The notes under the pieces are model-generated. The model searched no databases. It saw nothing but the letters and a program-made list of their open reading frames with translations, and was not told where the DNA came from. Below, piece by piece: positions 36,566 through 45,597 of a stretch of 64,000 bases of DNA (the stretch's first letter is position 1; each line of letters starts with the position of its first letter). Both the position numbers and the translations under genes were made by a program. This DNA is from Oscillospiraceae bacterium (GTDB lineage Bacteria; Bacillota; Clostridia; Saccharofermentanales; Saccharofermentanaceae). Where the stretch lies: positions 21,538-85,537 of the forward strand of contig CADAKH010000020.1 in NCBI GenBank assembly GCA_902788505.1, given 5' to 3'.

Positions 36566-36592
36566 TCAAATTACTACAAGGAGAAATTTAAC

Positions 36593-37480
36593 ATGATAGA
36601 TGAAGAAATAATAAATGTACCGAACACTGCTGTAATAACTGAAGGACAGTCAAACCCAGCTAACAGTGACGGTATTGCAGAAGAACCTACCGGCCGAAAC
36701 AAGAAGGTGAAAGGATCTTCCCGCATGATATCCGATGCGATAATCAGCAGCGGAAGATTCTTGAAGCTTTCCGATAAGGCTAAAGTCCTGTATATGTATC
36801 TGATTGTCAGGACGGATGATGAGGGTGCAGTCGAGGCATATCCGGCTATGGTACTTGTAGGTGCTACAGAAGATACGCTTAATGAATTGATAACCAAGAA
36901 TTTCGTTATAAGACTTAACGACGATGACGTAGTATTGATCAAGAATTTCTTTGAGCAGAATACCTTGAGACAGGACAGAACGAAGCCGTCAAGGTTCCAC
37001 AATCTTATCGCTGACATATGTCCGCAAGTTGCGGCTGATTGTCAGCGTAATATAAATCAAGTCAATCAAACAGAATGTAAAAAGAAAAGTAATTCAGTTC
37101 AATCTAAATCAATCCAAGAAGCGGCGGCTGAGAAGAAACCAGATATATCCGTGTTTAATCCCAAGGAGGAATATGTGATTCCTTATGTTATGGATAGGTA
37201 TGGATATAAGTATGGATTTACTGAAGCAGATGTTAGGTGTCTGGTAGAGCTTGCGGACATGTTAGAGGGCATCTCCCGTGAGACAGAACACGATCCTGAC
37301 GGCTTGGGTTATGAATGGATGCAGGATTATTTTGCAATCAAGTTTAAGACTCTTGAGCGTGAAGATGCCAAAAGCAAGATCCAAAATAAATTTGCCTATT
37401 TGAAGACTATGATCGAGAACGATCTCAGAGGCGAAGGCAAGATCCCGGAAGTCTATAAAGATACAAGAAAAGCGGGTTAA
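36593..37480 (+). CDS. Replication initiator/organiser-like protein of the element
   Basis: A 295-residue protein from the ATG at 36593, preceded by AAGGAG. Residues 30-150 (RMISDAIISSGRFLKLSDKAKVLYMYLIVRTDDEGAVEAYPAMVLVGATEDTLNELITKNFVIRLNDDDVVLIKNFFEQN) look like the winged-helix N-terminal domain of phage replisome organisers. RTKPSRFHNL follows, then a polar linker and a C-terminal helical domain ending in FAYLKTMIENDLRGEGKI, as in phage DnaD-like proteins. The match is by pattern, not a confirmed family. Confidence 0.6.
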   Translation: MIDEEIINVPNTAVITEGQSNPANSDGIAEEPTGRNKKVKGSSRMISDAIISSGRFLKLSDKAKVLYMYLIVRTDDEGAVEAYPAMVLVGATEDTLNELITKNFVIRLNDDDVVLIKNFFEQNTLRQDRTKPSRFHNLIADICPQVAADCQRNINQVNQTECKKKSNSVQSKSIQEAAAEKKPDISVFNPKEEYVIPYVMDRYGYKYGFTEADVRCLVELADMLEGISRETEHDPDGLGYEWMQDYFAIKFKTLEREDAKSKIQNKFAYLKTMIENDLRGEGKIPEVYKDTRKAG

Positions 37481-38273
37481 GTTGGTTGCTTGATGAGAAC
37501 GCTCGGGGGATATATGTGTATCTCCCGGGTGCTCCTCGTCCCTTGTACTAATTTATAGCAAGCAACGCGCTTGTGCCCACAAACGCCATTTGCTTGTCAG
37601 GGAACACTTCTCTGAAACCCTGAGAAAGCCTTCGGCTTTATGTCATCTGCAATCGGACTCTACTTTATCCCGATAAAAAACTCGTGTTTATTCTTGAAGT
37701 TCACGCGAACTGTATTGAACAGCTTTTTGTGTGATAAGAGGTCTTAGGGGATCGATCCCCTAACAAGCTTTTTATGTGTTTGTATATACAAACGCGATGC
37801 TTGTTCGTCCGTTCCGAAGTAATTTGAAATCCGAAACAATGAAGGCCGTAAGCAAGTCTTATTACTTCTTCCAGAAGTAACGCCTTATGACTTTTGACAC
37901 TGCGCATCAAAAGTCAAGGTGCCCTACAGGGTCAAAAAACGAAAAAGATCGACAGGATTAATTAAAATCCTATCGATCTAAATTCCTTAATCTGATGCTA
38001 TGCTCTGTTTTTGCATTACTGCCTTATCCGCATAAAGCAGGGCGTTTCAGTTTTTTAGGACAACAAAAAGACAACAGAAATCGTTTTTTGATTAAAAAAC
38101 AGGTTCCAGTAAACATGTTTTAATATCTCTTGGTCCGTTTTTGGGACAGTCTTATTTGTTTGTGTAGACACTATATTTTGATAATTGTATTCTTACCTTG
38201 TAACTAAATGTTTTTTGCCTGAGTTAATAATTGGATACAACTTGATGATATATAGGAGTTAGCAAATCTGATC
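37481..38273. other. Gene-free stretch rich in palindromes
   Basis: No credible gene. It contains a hairpin near 37506-37535, AAAGCC/GGCTTT (37626-37640), a lone TACTTTATCCC (37661), the perfect palindrome TTAGGGGATCGATCCCCTAA (37744-37763), an ACTTTTGA/TCAAAAGT hairpin near 37890 and a minus-strand terminator-like stem at 37946-37979 followed by T-rich sequence. The CBASS promoter presumably lies near its right end. Confidence 0.6.
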
Positions 38274-39644
38274 ATGTTTGACTTGTCTTCAAAATTCAAT
38301 AGTTTCTACTCTTCTTGTGTTGTTCTTCCACAAGAAGTATTGAATAGACTTTATGCTTTGAAAAATATAAATATGCAAAGATTAAAAGATGGCTTATCTG
38401 AGTATAACATTGATAACGGAACTGAATACAAAATAGTAGAAGAATGTGTTCAAGGAAGTGTAGCAATGTCAACAGTTGTTCAAAATGAAGATAATGATTT
38501 TGATATAGATGTTGCAGTTGTTTTTGATAAAGACGTATTAGGAGATAAAGGTGCTCTGGCTACCCGAAATATAGTTCTTAATGCTTTGGCTCGAAAAACA
38601 AAACAGTTTAAGGCAGATCCTGAGGTTAAAACTAGTTGTGTTCGGGTTAAGTATTCTGAAGGGTATCATATCGATTTTGCTGTATATAGGCGTAGCTGGG
38701 ATGAATTGAATAATGAATGGGTTTATGAGCATGCTGGTGATACGTGGTCTAAGCGAGAGCTAACCGGTATAACAGATTGGTTTAAATCACAAAATGATTA
38801 TTCTGATGATAAGCTTAGACGTATAGTTAGACTATCTAAAATGTTCTGCAATTCTAGAGATAGTTGAAATAATATGCCAAGCGGTTTGATACAGACGGTT
38901 CTTTGCAATGAAAGATTGAAATCAGAATACTCTAGAATTGGCGAGCTGTTTTATTATTCAATGAAAGCAATTGTAAACAGACTTGAAATAGATTCTTCGG
39001 TAATTGCACCTGTAGATAATGGAAGAAACCTGTCAAATCGGGTAATCGATAAAAAAAGAATAACATATTGGAAAAACAGATTAAAGAGCAAACTTGAAGA
39101 CCTAGAAATCCTATTTAAAGAGGAATGTACTAAAGACGATGCTTTACAAGCATGGTATGGCTTCTTTAATCATGAATATTGGCGCGAGCAAATAAGCGTA
39201 TTGGCTGTATCGAGGGAGCGTCAGAATCAACAACTATCTGTTAAGTCATTCGATGATACTGAACAGTTTATAGACGATCTCTATCCTGTTAACAAGATTT
39301 ATACTTGTAAAGTTTCTTGTCACATAAGCGGGAATGGCTTAAATGCCATAAAACTTTCTGAATATTTGAATAAGTGGAGATGGTATGTTCCTCATAACTT
39401 GACTGTTAGATGTGAATTGGTTTATACCGATTGTCCTAATAATTACAAAGTGTTGTGGAAAGTAAAAAATGTTGGACCTGTTTCAGAACGCAGAAATCAA
39501 ATTAGAGGTCAGATAAAAGAAAGAGGTAAAGTTATAGAAGAACCCACGTCATTTTATGGCAATCATTATATTGAATGTTATATTGTTAAAAATGAGATTT
39601 GCGTTGCTATTACAAGGATAGATATTCCTATAGGCTGGAGCTGA
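38274..39644 (+). pseudogene. cdnX: CBASS CD-NTase (cyclic oligonucleotide synthase) with AGS-C sensor, interrupted by in-frame TGA
   Basis: The frame encodes an SMODS nucleotidyltransferase: GSVAMSTVV (residues 61-69), the metal-binding DFDID (Asp77, Asp79) and a third Asp in HIDFAVY (Asp134). A TGA occurs at 38865, where RDS-stop-NNMPSGLIQTVL should probably read Trp. The frame continues unbroken to 39644 and ends with YKVLWKVKNVGPV...RGQI...HYIECYIV...CVAITRIDIPIG, the AGS-C sensor domain. Without the stop it would be 456 residues. Restart at ATG 38874 would give only the C-terminal part. This may be a recent loss of function, or a sequencing error. Confidence 0.78.
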
Positions 39645-39649
39645 TTTTT

Positions 39650-40546
39650 ATGAAAAGAAAATGGTTTTTGTTATTTTTATGGATTTTTGCCATCTTAATT
39701 TCTTGTTTTGGTATGGTTGTTTCTGAAATAAAAGACTGCCATATTCTTTCCGTTTTATCTGGTTCTCTATTTGCTATTTTTATTGAAAAAACTAAAAATG
39801 CGATTGAAGATGTTTCTGATAATATTACATGGAAAGAGTCTCTACGCAAACTTAAACGTGGAAAACTGATTACTAATACAACATTGGTTAGGATTTCATT
39901 TGCTTATTTATTTCGCATAAAAATAGATAATAAATATTTACTTGTAAAAAATGAAAGGGGAACTGGTAAATATCAACCGGTTGGTGGTGTTTATAAGTTT
40001 TTTGATAATGAGAAAAACATATTAATGAATAAGTTCAAAGTTGTAGATGACTCAAAGCTACCAATAGATAAATTATCTAAAAATGACTATCGTTTATTTG
40101 TTCCATGTAAGTTCTTAAAGAGGTTTATAAATAGATTCAACAGTTCTTTGTCTTCAAGAGAAAAAATAGATGACTTAAGCAGGGAGTTTTGTGAAGAACT
40201 TGGCGATGTAACCAACTGGGAAAGCATCAAATATAGGTATTGTGGTCGTCATTTCACCGAATTGAGATACAGTGATTATTACCAATGTTATGAGTTGCTT
40301 TTGGCCGATATAGTAGATCTTGAACTCACAGATGAACAAAAACAAGACATTGTATCATTTATGTCTAAAAGAAATCAGAAATATCATTTTGCTACAAACG
40401 AGGAAATAAAATCACGAGGAATTGTATCTGGAACCAATAAACAGAAAGAAATAATTTCCAGTCATACTGAAAAGATCCTTCAAGATAACGAACAGTTTCT
40501 TATAAAAGAGAAATACACAGGGCATATATTTGAAGTAAGCTTATAA
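39650..40546 (+). CDS. CBASS effector, two transmembrane segments plus NUDIX-like domain (Cap16-like)
   Basis: A 298-residue protein; the ATG at 39650 is 5 nt after the CD-NTase stop with GGAG upstream. Residues 4-25 and about 30-46 are membrane helices. Residues 80-260 are a NUDIX-like domain (YQPVGGVYKF near 109-118, and the box-like SREFCEELGDV at 177-187). This architecture, directly downstream of a CD-NTase, matches the 2TM-NUDIX CBASS effectors that damage the inner membrane when bound by a cyclic nucleotide. No Cap2/Cap3 genes are present, so this is a type I locus. Confidence 0.78.
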   Translation: MKRKWFLLFLWIFAILISCFGMVVSEIKDCHILSVLSGSLFAIFIEKTKNAIEDVSDNITWKESLRKLKRGKLITNTTLVRISFAYLFRIKIDNKYLLVKNERGTGKYQPVGGVYKFFDNEKNILMNKFKVVDDSKLPIDKLSKNDYRLFVPCKFLKRFINRFNSSLSSREKIDDLSREFCEELGDVTNWESIKYRYCGRHFTELRYSDYYQCYELLLADIVDLELTDEQKQDIVSFMSKRNQKYHFATNEEIKSRGIVSGTNKQKEIISSHTEKILQDNEQFLIKEKYTGHIFEVSL

Positions 40547-40722
40547 ATATCATTTGTATCAATATAGGCACTTCTAATTTGTTCAGAAATACGAATCGGC
40601 TATACATAATTACAATAAATGATACGCCTGAAAAGTGCTTTGTTTGCTGTGCATTAACAGAATTATTGCAAAACAACATTATAAATGTTATTATGCTAAA
40701 AACATGTTATTGAGGCGGAATA

Positions 40723-41676
40723 ATGATCAAGCATCAAAGAAAGATATTCGGAATTAAATTCGATGTTGAAAGGATAAACCCTGTAGGACTTCCTCTGTAT
40801 TTGACGGCAGGTCGTTCGTTTTGGCGATATACATACTCTGGTATGAGTTTTATCATTGTTAACATTTCAAACGACGAGAAGTTTGGTGTTATTGCATTTG
40901 AGAAACAATGTGCTTTGCTGGAAAAGAGATTTGAATCACCGGTTGCATTTAGTTTTTCCTATATAAGCGGAAGGCAAAGGGATAGTTTGATCGAAAAGAA
41001 CATTCCATTTATTTCTGATGCCAAACAATTATACCTTCCTTTTTTGGGGATGATGTTAAGTGATCGGTTAGCACAGCAAAAGCAGATCAATGCAGAAAAA
41101 ATGATGCCGGTAACACAGGCTCTGTTTCTACATATACTTTATAACAGCAATAACAAGCCAATGCTGAAGAAGGATGCTGCAGAATTCTTGTGTGTTACGA
41201 GAACTTCCATCACGAGAGCCAGTGATCAACTATTATCCATGGATTTGATCAATCAGGATATGATTGGAAAAGAATGCTATATGATGCCGGTGATGACGGG
41301 AAAGGAATTATATAAAAAAGCAAAGCCGTTTCTTATAAACCCGGTGCAGCGCGTAATTACAACAGACAGTGATTTTGATTGTTATCCTTTTTCGGGCGAA
41401 TCAGCTTTGTCGATGTGTTCTATGCTCAACGCTCCAAAGATTCCGGTTAGGGCGATATATAAATCAGATGTTGATATAAATGAAATATCTGAAATTGATG
41501 TCAGGTGGTCATCTGATAACAATGCTGTAGACTTGGAACTTTGGAAATATGATCCAAGATTGTTTGAGAAAAATGGAGTTGTTGATCCTGTCTCTTTAGC
41601 AATGTCTTTAAAAGAAAACGTTGATGAAAGAATAGAGACATCTGTAGAGGAATATTTGGAGGAGTATGAATGGTAG
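40723..41676 (+). CDS. Winged-helix antitoxin-like protein of an AbiE-type pair
   Basis: A 317-residue protein preceded by GAGGCGG. The N-terminal 120 residues are unrecognised. Residues 125-190 (ALFLHILYNSNNKPMLKKDAAEFLCVTRTSITRASDQLLSMDLINQDMIGKECYMMPVMTGKELYKKAKPF) form a MarR-like winged helix. Its stop overlaps the next gene, a nucleotidyltransferase, by 7 nt. This DNA-binding partner plus nucleotidyltransferase arrangement resembles AbiEi/AbiEii type IV systems. The antitoxin role is inferred. Confidence 0.6.
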   Translation: MIKHQRKIFGIKFDVERINPVGLPLYLTAGRSFWRYTYSGMSFIIVNISNDEKFGVIAFEKQCALLEKRFESPVAFSFSYISGRQRDSLIEKNIPFISDAKQLYLPFLGMMLSDRLAQQKQINAEKMMPVTQALFLHILYNSNNKPMLKKDAAEFLCVTRTSITRASDQLLSMDLINQDMIGKECYMMPVMTGKELYKKAKPFLINPVQRVITTDSDFDCYPFSGESALSMCSMLNAPKIPVRAIYKSDVDINEISEIDVRWSSDNNAVDLELWKYDPRLFEKNGVVDPVSLAMSLKENVDERIETSVEEYLEEYEW

Positions 41677-42413
41677 TAGGAATAGACAGCTTTATAGAAA
41701 AGTTCAAAGACTATCCTGATTGTTATACCATCATTGGCGGTGCAGCCTGTGACATCCTGATGACTGAGGCGGATATTGATTTCAGAGCAACCAAAGATAT
41801 AGATATGATCGTCATAATGGAGGCTCGATATAAAGAATTCACTAAAGTGTTATGGGATTATATTCTTGAAGGAGGATATCGGTTTGGTTGGAAAAATAGT
41901 GATGAAGTACATTTTTACAGATTTACTGAACCCAAGCCCGGTTATCCGTCAATGATCGAATTGTTTTCGAAAGAACCGGACTATATTAAAGATGTTCCTT
42001 CTGGAATTGTTCCGCTTCATATTGATGATGAGACTTCAAGTCTTTCTGCAATCCTTTTGAATGAAGATTTTTATAATTTTATGTTGAAGGGGCGCAGAAC
42101 AATACTTGGGGCAAGCGTACTGGGAGCCGAGTATCTCATACCGTTTAAGATGTATGCGTGGCTTGATCTGAAAGACAGAAAAGCCCGTGGTGAACACGTT
42201 AATGAAAGAGATTTGAAAAAGCACAAGTATGATGTGTTTAGACTACTACAAATAGTGGAACTGGGAAAGAAGATTGAAACAACAGGAAATGTTAACGAGG
42301 CAGTGCGAAGATTTTTACAAGAGATTAGGGATGTAAAAATCCCGCTAAAACAAATAGGCCTTTCTATTGATATGAATGAAGCCATAGGGTTTTTGGAATC
42401 GATCTATATTTGA
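41670..42413 (+). CDS. Nucleotidyltransferase toxin-like protein (AbiEii-like)
   Basis: A 247-residue protein. IIGGAACDILMTEADIDFRATKDIDMIVIME is a minimal nucleotidyltransferase-fold motif (GG...DxD, with Asp in TKDIDMIV), and YLIPFKMYAWLDLKDRKARGEHVNERDLKKHKYDVFRLLQI resembles the helical part of AbiEii-type toxins. It is translationally coupled to the winged-helix gene. The abortive infection role is inferred from architecture. Confidence 0.66.
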   Translation: MVVGIDSFIEKFKDYPDCYTIIGGAACDILMTEADIDFRATKDIDMIVIMEARYKEFTKVLWDYILEGGYRFGWKNSDEVHFYRFTEPKPGYPSMIELFSKEPDYIKDVPSGIVPLHIDDETSSLSAILLNEDFYNFMLKGRRTILGASVLGAEYLIPFKMYAWLDLKDRKARGEHVNERDLKKHKYDVFRLLQIVELGKKIETTGNVNEAVRRFLQEIRDVKIPLKQIGLSIDMNEAIGFLESIYI

Positions 42414-42423
42414 CACTAGATTT

Positions 42424-42454
42424 TACTTTATCCCTGCGTTTTGTACTTTATCCC
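42424..42454 (+). promoter_or_regulatory. Twin TACTTTATCCC site upstream of the LytTR regulator
   Basis: Two exact copies of TACTTTATCCC start at 42424 and 42444, a 20-bp period. They lie about 85 bp before the response regulator start. Paired direct repeats on one DNA face suit a LytTR dimer. Confidence 0.65.
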
Positions 42455-42539
42455 CGACATCTTCAATGGATGTTGCGTGGAACACATTATTATAATTGAC
42501 AATATAATTATATATTCATAATTATTTTTCGGGGCAGCT

Positions 42540-43268
42540 ATGTTGAGAATTGCGATTTGTGAGGATGAAGAAAAATACCTCGAACTTGAGAAGAATATTG
42601 TATCAACATATCTCAAACAAAAGGGATTGTCTTTTAGCGTGACGGGATTTTCTGCTTGCGAGAGTTTGCTTGAAGATAAAGTTCAGTTGGATATTTTTGA
42701 CTTAATTATTCTTGATGTTGAGATGAAGGGGATAAATGGAATCGCGGCAGCAAAAATTATAAGAGAAAAGAATGATAAGGTGCAAATCGCCTTCATTTCA
42801 GCTCATATGTGTTATTCTACGGATGGATATCACGTAAGGGCTATAAGATATATATTAAAGGACAAAGATGATTTTGAGAAATATCTTCAAGAGTGTCTCG
42901 ACCGCTTTTTGGAAACCATAGATCAAAACGAAAGAGAAATAACACTTGACTTTACAATAGGAAAAAGAACTTTAAAAGTATCTGATATTGTTTATCTTAG
43001 GTCATCAGGAAACTATACCGTTTTTGTAGTTTCATTTGAGTCACAGGAGACATATTTGCTCCGTAGCACACTCAAAAAGATGACAGATATAATGCAAGCG
43101 TTTGATTTTGTTCCGGTTAGCTCTAAAGAAACAGTTAATCTTTGTCATGTCAGATCATTATCAAGATATAATATGATTTTGGATAATGGAACAGAAATCT
43201 CGATTTCACAGAAAAAGTATAATGACGTATATCGCACATATACTCTTTTTAGAGGGAAAAACTTATGA
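42540..43268 (+). CDS. LytTR response regulator (AgrA-like)
   Basis: A 242-residue regulator. The receiver domain (residues 1-125) has acidic residues CEDEE and the phosphorylated Asp59 in LIILDVEMKGINGI. The LytTR DNA-binding domain (about 142-240) has KVSDIVYLRSSGNYTVF, RSTLKKM and the typical FVPVSSKETVNLCHVRSLSRYNMILDNGTEISISQKKYNDV. It is coupled to the kinase gene by an ATGA overlap and probably activates the twin-repeat promoters. Confidence 0.93.
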   Translation: MLRIAICEDEEKYLELEKNIVSTYLKQKGLSFSVTGFSACESLLEDKVQLDIFDLIILDVEMKGINGIAAAKIIREKNDKVQIAFISAHMCYSTDGYHVRAIRYILKDKDDFEKYLQECLDRFLETIDQNEREITLDFTIGKRTLKVSDIVYLRSSGNYTVFVVSFESQETYLLRSTLKKMTDIMQAFDFVPVSSKETVNLCHVRSLSRYNMILDNGTEISISQKKYNDVYRTYTLFRGKNL

Positions 43269-44557
43269 CAGAGAATATATTGGGGATAATTCTTACGTTG
43301 CTTTATACACTGATGAATTATGCGTTCTTAAGAAGTGTATTGAAAAGAAAAGCTGATAAATCAGTAGATTATATATTGATTTTTTCTTTGTTTGTATTAA
43401 GTGCTTTTGCTTCGATATTATTACGACCGGTTCCTATAGTAAAGATGGTACTGGTAATAGTTGCTACCATAGTTGTAACAGTTATTGTATTCAAGATATC
43501 AATAAAGAAAAGTATTCTTGTTAACTTAATCTATAGTGGTATATATACCTCTGTAGAAATGATTGCGTTGTTGATTTTGCAGAAAGTTATCAGAGCTAAT
43601 GAAATATCCGAGATAACAGATGAAAACGGAGCATTTATCGCTGAATTGATATGCCAATTTATTGTTCTAATAATCATTATAATTTTGAGTGTTGTCTTTA
43701 AGAAAAATACACTTTCTAGTTTGGATTTCAAAGGATGGTTGATATTTGCGCTATTCCCTTTATTTACTCTTGTAACAATAGTTGTATTGATATATGGTGC
43801 AGAGAATAGACAAATAGGGGATATGTTTTATAAGATGGTTTTCTTTGCAACCGGCTTGCTTTCGCTTAATTTATTGCTGTTTTTGTTGCTTGATAATGTT
43901 ATAAGACGTGAAGGTAGAATCCGAGAAAAGGAAATGCTGATAGAACAGTCTGAACATTTAAACCAAATGTATCGGTCTTTGTCAGAAGAGCGAGAAAAAC
44001 AAAAAGCCCGCTCTCATGACTATCTGAATCATTTACAGGTCATGCTTATGCTTGCTCGTGAAGGCAAGTTAAGTGAAGAAATTCAATATATTGAAGAACA
44101 GCTCGGACAGGAAATGCATAGTGTGGATATTATTGATACCGGAAACACACTGATCAATGCTGTTTTAAATATAAAATACTTTGAGGCCAAAGAAAAAGGT
44201 ATCGTTATTCCTTTTATTGCCGATGAATTAACAGGCTTGCATATTAGCGACAGTGATTTGGTGACAATCCTCACAAACATTCTGGATAATGCAATTGAGG
44301 CTGTTCAATTGTGTGATGATAAGAGAATAGTATTCAAGATTATTAAGGATAAAGATATGCTCATAATTGATTCCTCTAATCCTTATGTTGGACAGATTCC
44401 AGATGGTGAAACCGTTAAAACAACTAAACAAGACAAGGATAATCACGGATATGGAATAGCTAATATCCGTCAAACCGTAGAATCGAATAATGGCAATTGT
44501 TTTATCGAAACTCAAGATGGTATTTTTCATATAACAATAGCCATTCCTTTTGCATGA
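43265..44557 (+). CDS. GHKL sensor histidine kinase (AgrC-like)
   Basis: A 430-residue kinase. The first 210 residues contain about six to seven membrane helices. The cytoplasmic part has the phospho-acceptor His251 in ARSHDYLNHLQVMLML, typical of AgrC-type (HPK10) kinases, an N-box LTNILDNAIEAVQL and a glycine-rich NHGYGIANIRQTVESNNG. It would sense the cyclic peptide made by AgrB and AgrD and phosphorylate the LytTR regulator. Confidence 0.92.
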   Translation: MTENILGIILTLLYTLMNYAFLRSVLKRKADKSVDYILIFSLFVLSAFASILLRPVPIVKMVLVIVATIVVTVIVFKISIKKSILVNLIYSGIYTSVEMIALLILQKVIRANEISEITDENGAFIAELICQFIVLIIIIILSVVFKKNTLSSLDFKGWLIFALFPLFTLVTIVVLIYGAENRQIGDMFYKMVFFATGLLSLNLLLFLLLDNVIRREGRIREKEMLIEQSEHLNQMYRSLSEEREKQKARSHDYLNHLQVMLMLAREGKLSEEIQYIEEQLGQEMHSVDIIDTGNTLINAVLNIKYFEAKEKGIVIPFIADELTGLHISDSDLVTILTNILDNAIEAVQLCDDKRIVFKIIKDKDMLIIDSSNPYVGQIPDGETVKTTKQDKDNHGYGIANIRQTVESNNGNCFIETQDGIFHITIAIPFA

Positions 44558-44561
44558 TTTT

Positions 44562-44592
44562 TACTCTGTCCCAAGATATTTTACTTTATCCC
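44562..44592 (+). promoter_or_regulatory. Twin TACTTTATCCC site upstream of agrB
   Basis: TACTCTGTCCC at 44562 and TACTTTATCCC at 44582, a 20-bp period. A TATCAT -10-like element starts 43 nt after the second repeat, the same spacing as at the 57797 site. Confidence 0.65.
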
Positions 44593-44663
44593 TGGAAGCT
44601 TTCGATTTAATTGATTGATAATTCTGTGTGTTTGTATCATCCCGTTAACGGGAGACAAGCATT

Positions 44664-45261
44664 ATGGAATATTTGTCATTATTACTTGCAGATCGAATGA
44701 TAAAATGCCAAGTCATCGAAGAAGATGATAAGAAGTACTATGCTTATTCTATTCAGTTACTGTTGGAAAAAATCACAGGCATTCTTCTGATTAGTGGTTT
44801 TGCGTTGGTCTTTAAATCGTTGGTTGAAGTTTTAATATTTCTGATTACCTTCTCTCTGATTCGAATACATTCAGATGGTATACATTGCAAAACCAGTATT
44901 GGTTGCTTTATATCATCTGTAATAGTATCTCTTTCTACAATCCCGGTTTCATCGGTATTAATGAAATCGCCTGTAATTTGTCAGGGGGGGGGTGATATTA
45001 TCAATGATTTTTATGTTTTGCATTGGTACGATCAGAAACCCCAATTTAGATCCTTCGGAGCAGGAGCTCAGTCACCTTAAGAAGTATTCCCGTATTGGGG
45101 TTTCGATTGTCGGATCAATCGTTATAACACTTTTATTTCTATTTCCTCTTAATCATTTTGTGTATTATTCAGCTCTTGGTGTTCTTTATAATGCCTTGAG
45201 TTTGATGATAGTGAAAATTAAAGGAGAGGAGGTAGTAAATGATGACAAAGAAGACGTTTGA
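44664..45261 (+). CDS. agrB: AgrB-like peptide-processing protease, frameshifted at a G9 tract
   Basis: The first frame runs from ATG 44664 through about three membrane helices and the catalytic pair of AgrB, His74 and Cys81 (HSDGIHCKTSIGCF, seven residues apart). At 44984-44992 there are nine G; the frame then leaves homology and stops at 45080. Removing one G would join it to the frame ending at 45261 (ILSMIFMFCIGTIRNPNL...HLKKYSRIGVSIV), giving a normal 198-residue AgrB. As written it should be inactive. It may be phase variable, or an assembly error in a homopolymer. Confidence 0.82.
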
Positions 45262-45388
45262 GAAAAAGCTTCTTGTTCAAATTGAGAAGGTGACTCGAAA
45301 GAACGCTAAGGGTTCACGTATGGATCCTGAACCGCCGTGGCCTACATGTCCGATGATATTACATCAGCCTAAGAGACCTAAGAAATAA
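45239..45388 (+). CDS. agrD: AgrD-like cyclic lactone autoinducer precursor
   Basis: A 49-residue gene in another frame, starting inside the end of agrB. GGAGAGGAGG lies 6 nt upstream of the ATG (45239; a second ATG at 45242). The N-terminal half is a basic amphipathic helix (MMTKKTFEKKLLVQIEKVTR). The C-terminal part is PPWPTCPMILHQPKRPKK. The Cys plus four residues (CPMIL) would form the thiolactone ring, and HQPKRP is the tail motif of clostridial AgrD peptides. The ring boundaries are inferred. Confidence 0.85.
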   Translation: MMTKKTFEKKLLVQIEKVTRKNAKGSRMDPEPPWPTCPMILHQPKRPKK

Positions 45389-45471
45389 TGGTCATGCATT
45401 AATAACGAGAGGTTAATGTCATTGATTTAAAGAAGGAAAAAAAAGGGTTGCTTAGCAACTTGATTGTTCCA

Positions 45472-45505
45472 TTACCCTGCAGATGGATTTTTGTCTGCAG
45501 GGTAA
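45472..45505 (+). other. Strong hairpin between agrD and the Rhs gene
   Basis: TTACCCTGCAGA and TCTGCAGGGTAA pair over 12 bp. It has no T tract, so it may be a processing or partial termination site between agrBD and rhs. Confidence 0.55.
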
Positions 45506-45597
45506 TAAATGAATAAACTAAATAATTAGTAATATTATTGGCCTTTGTTTTTCTGTCAATTATTGGTAATTTATTTGAAGGTAAAAAGGAGCTTTGT

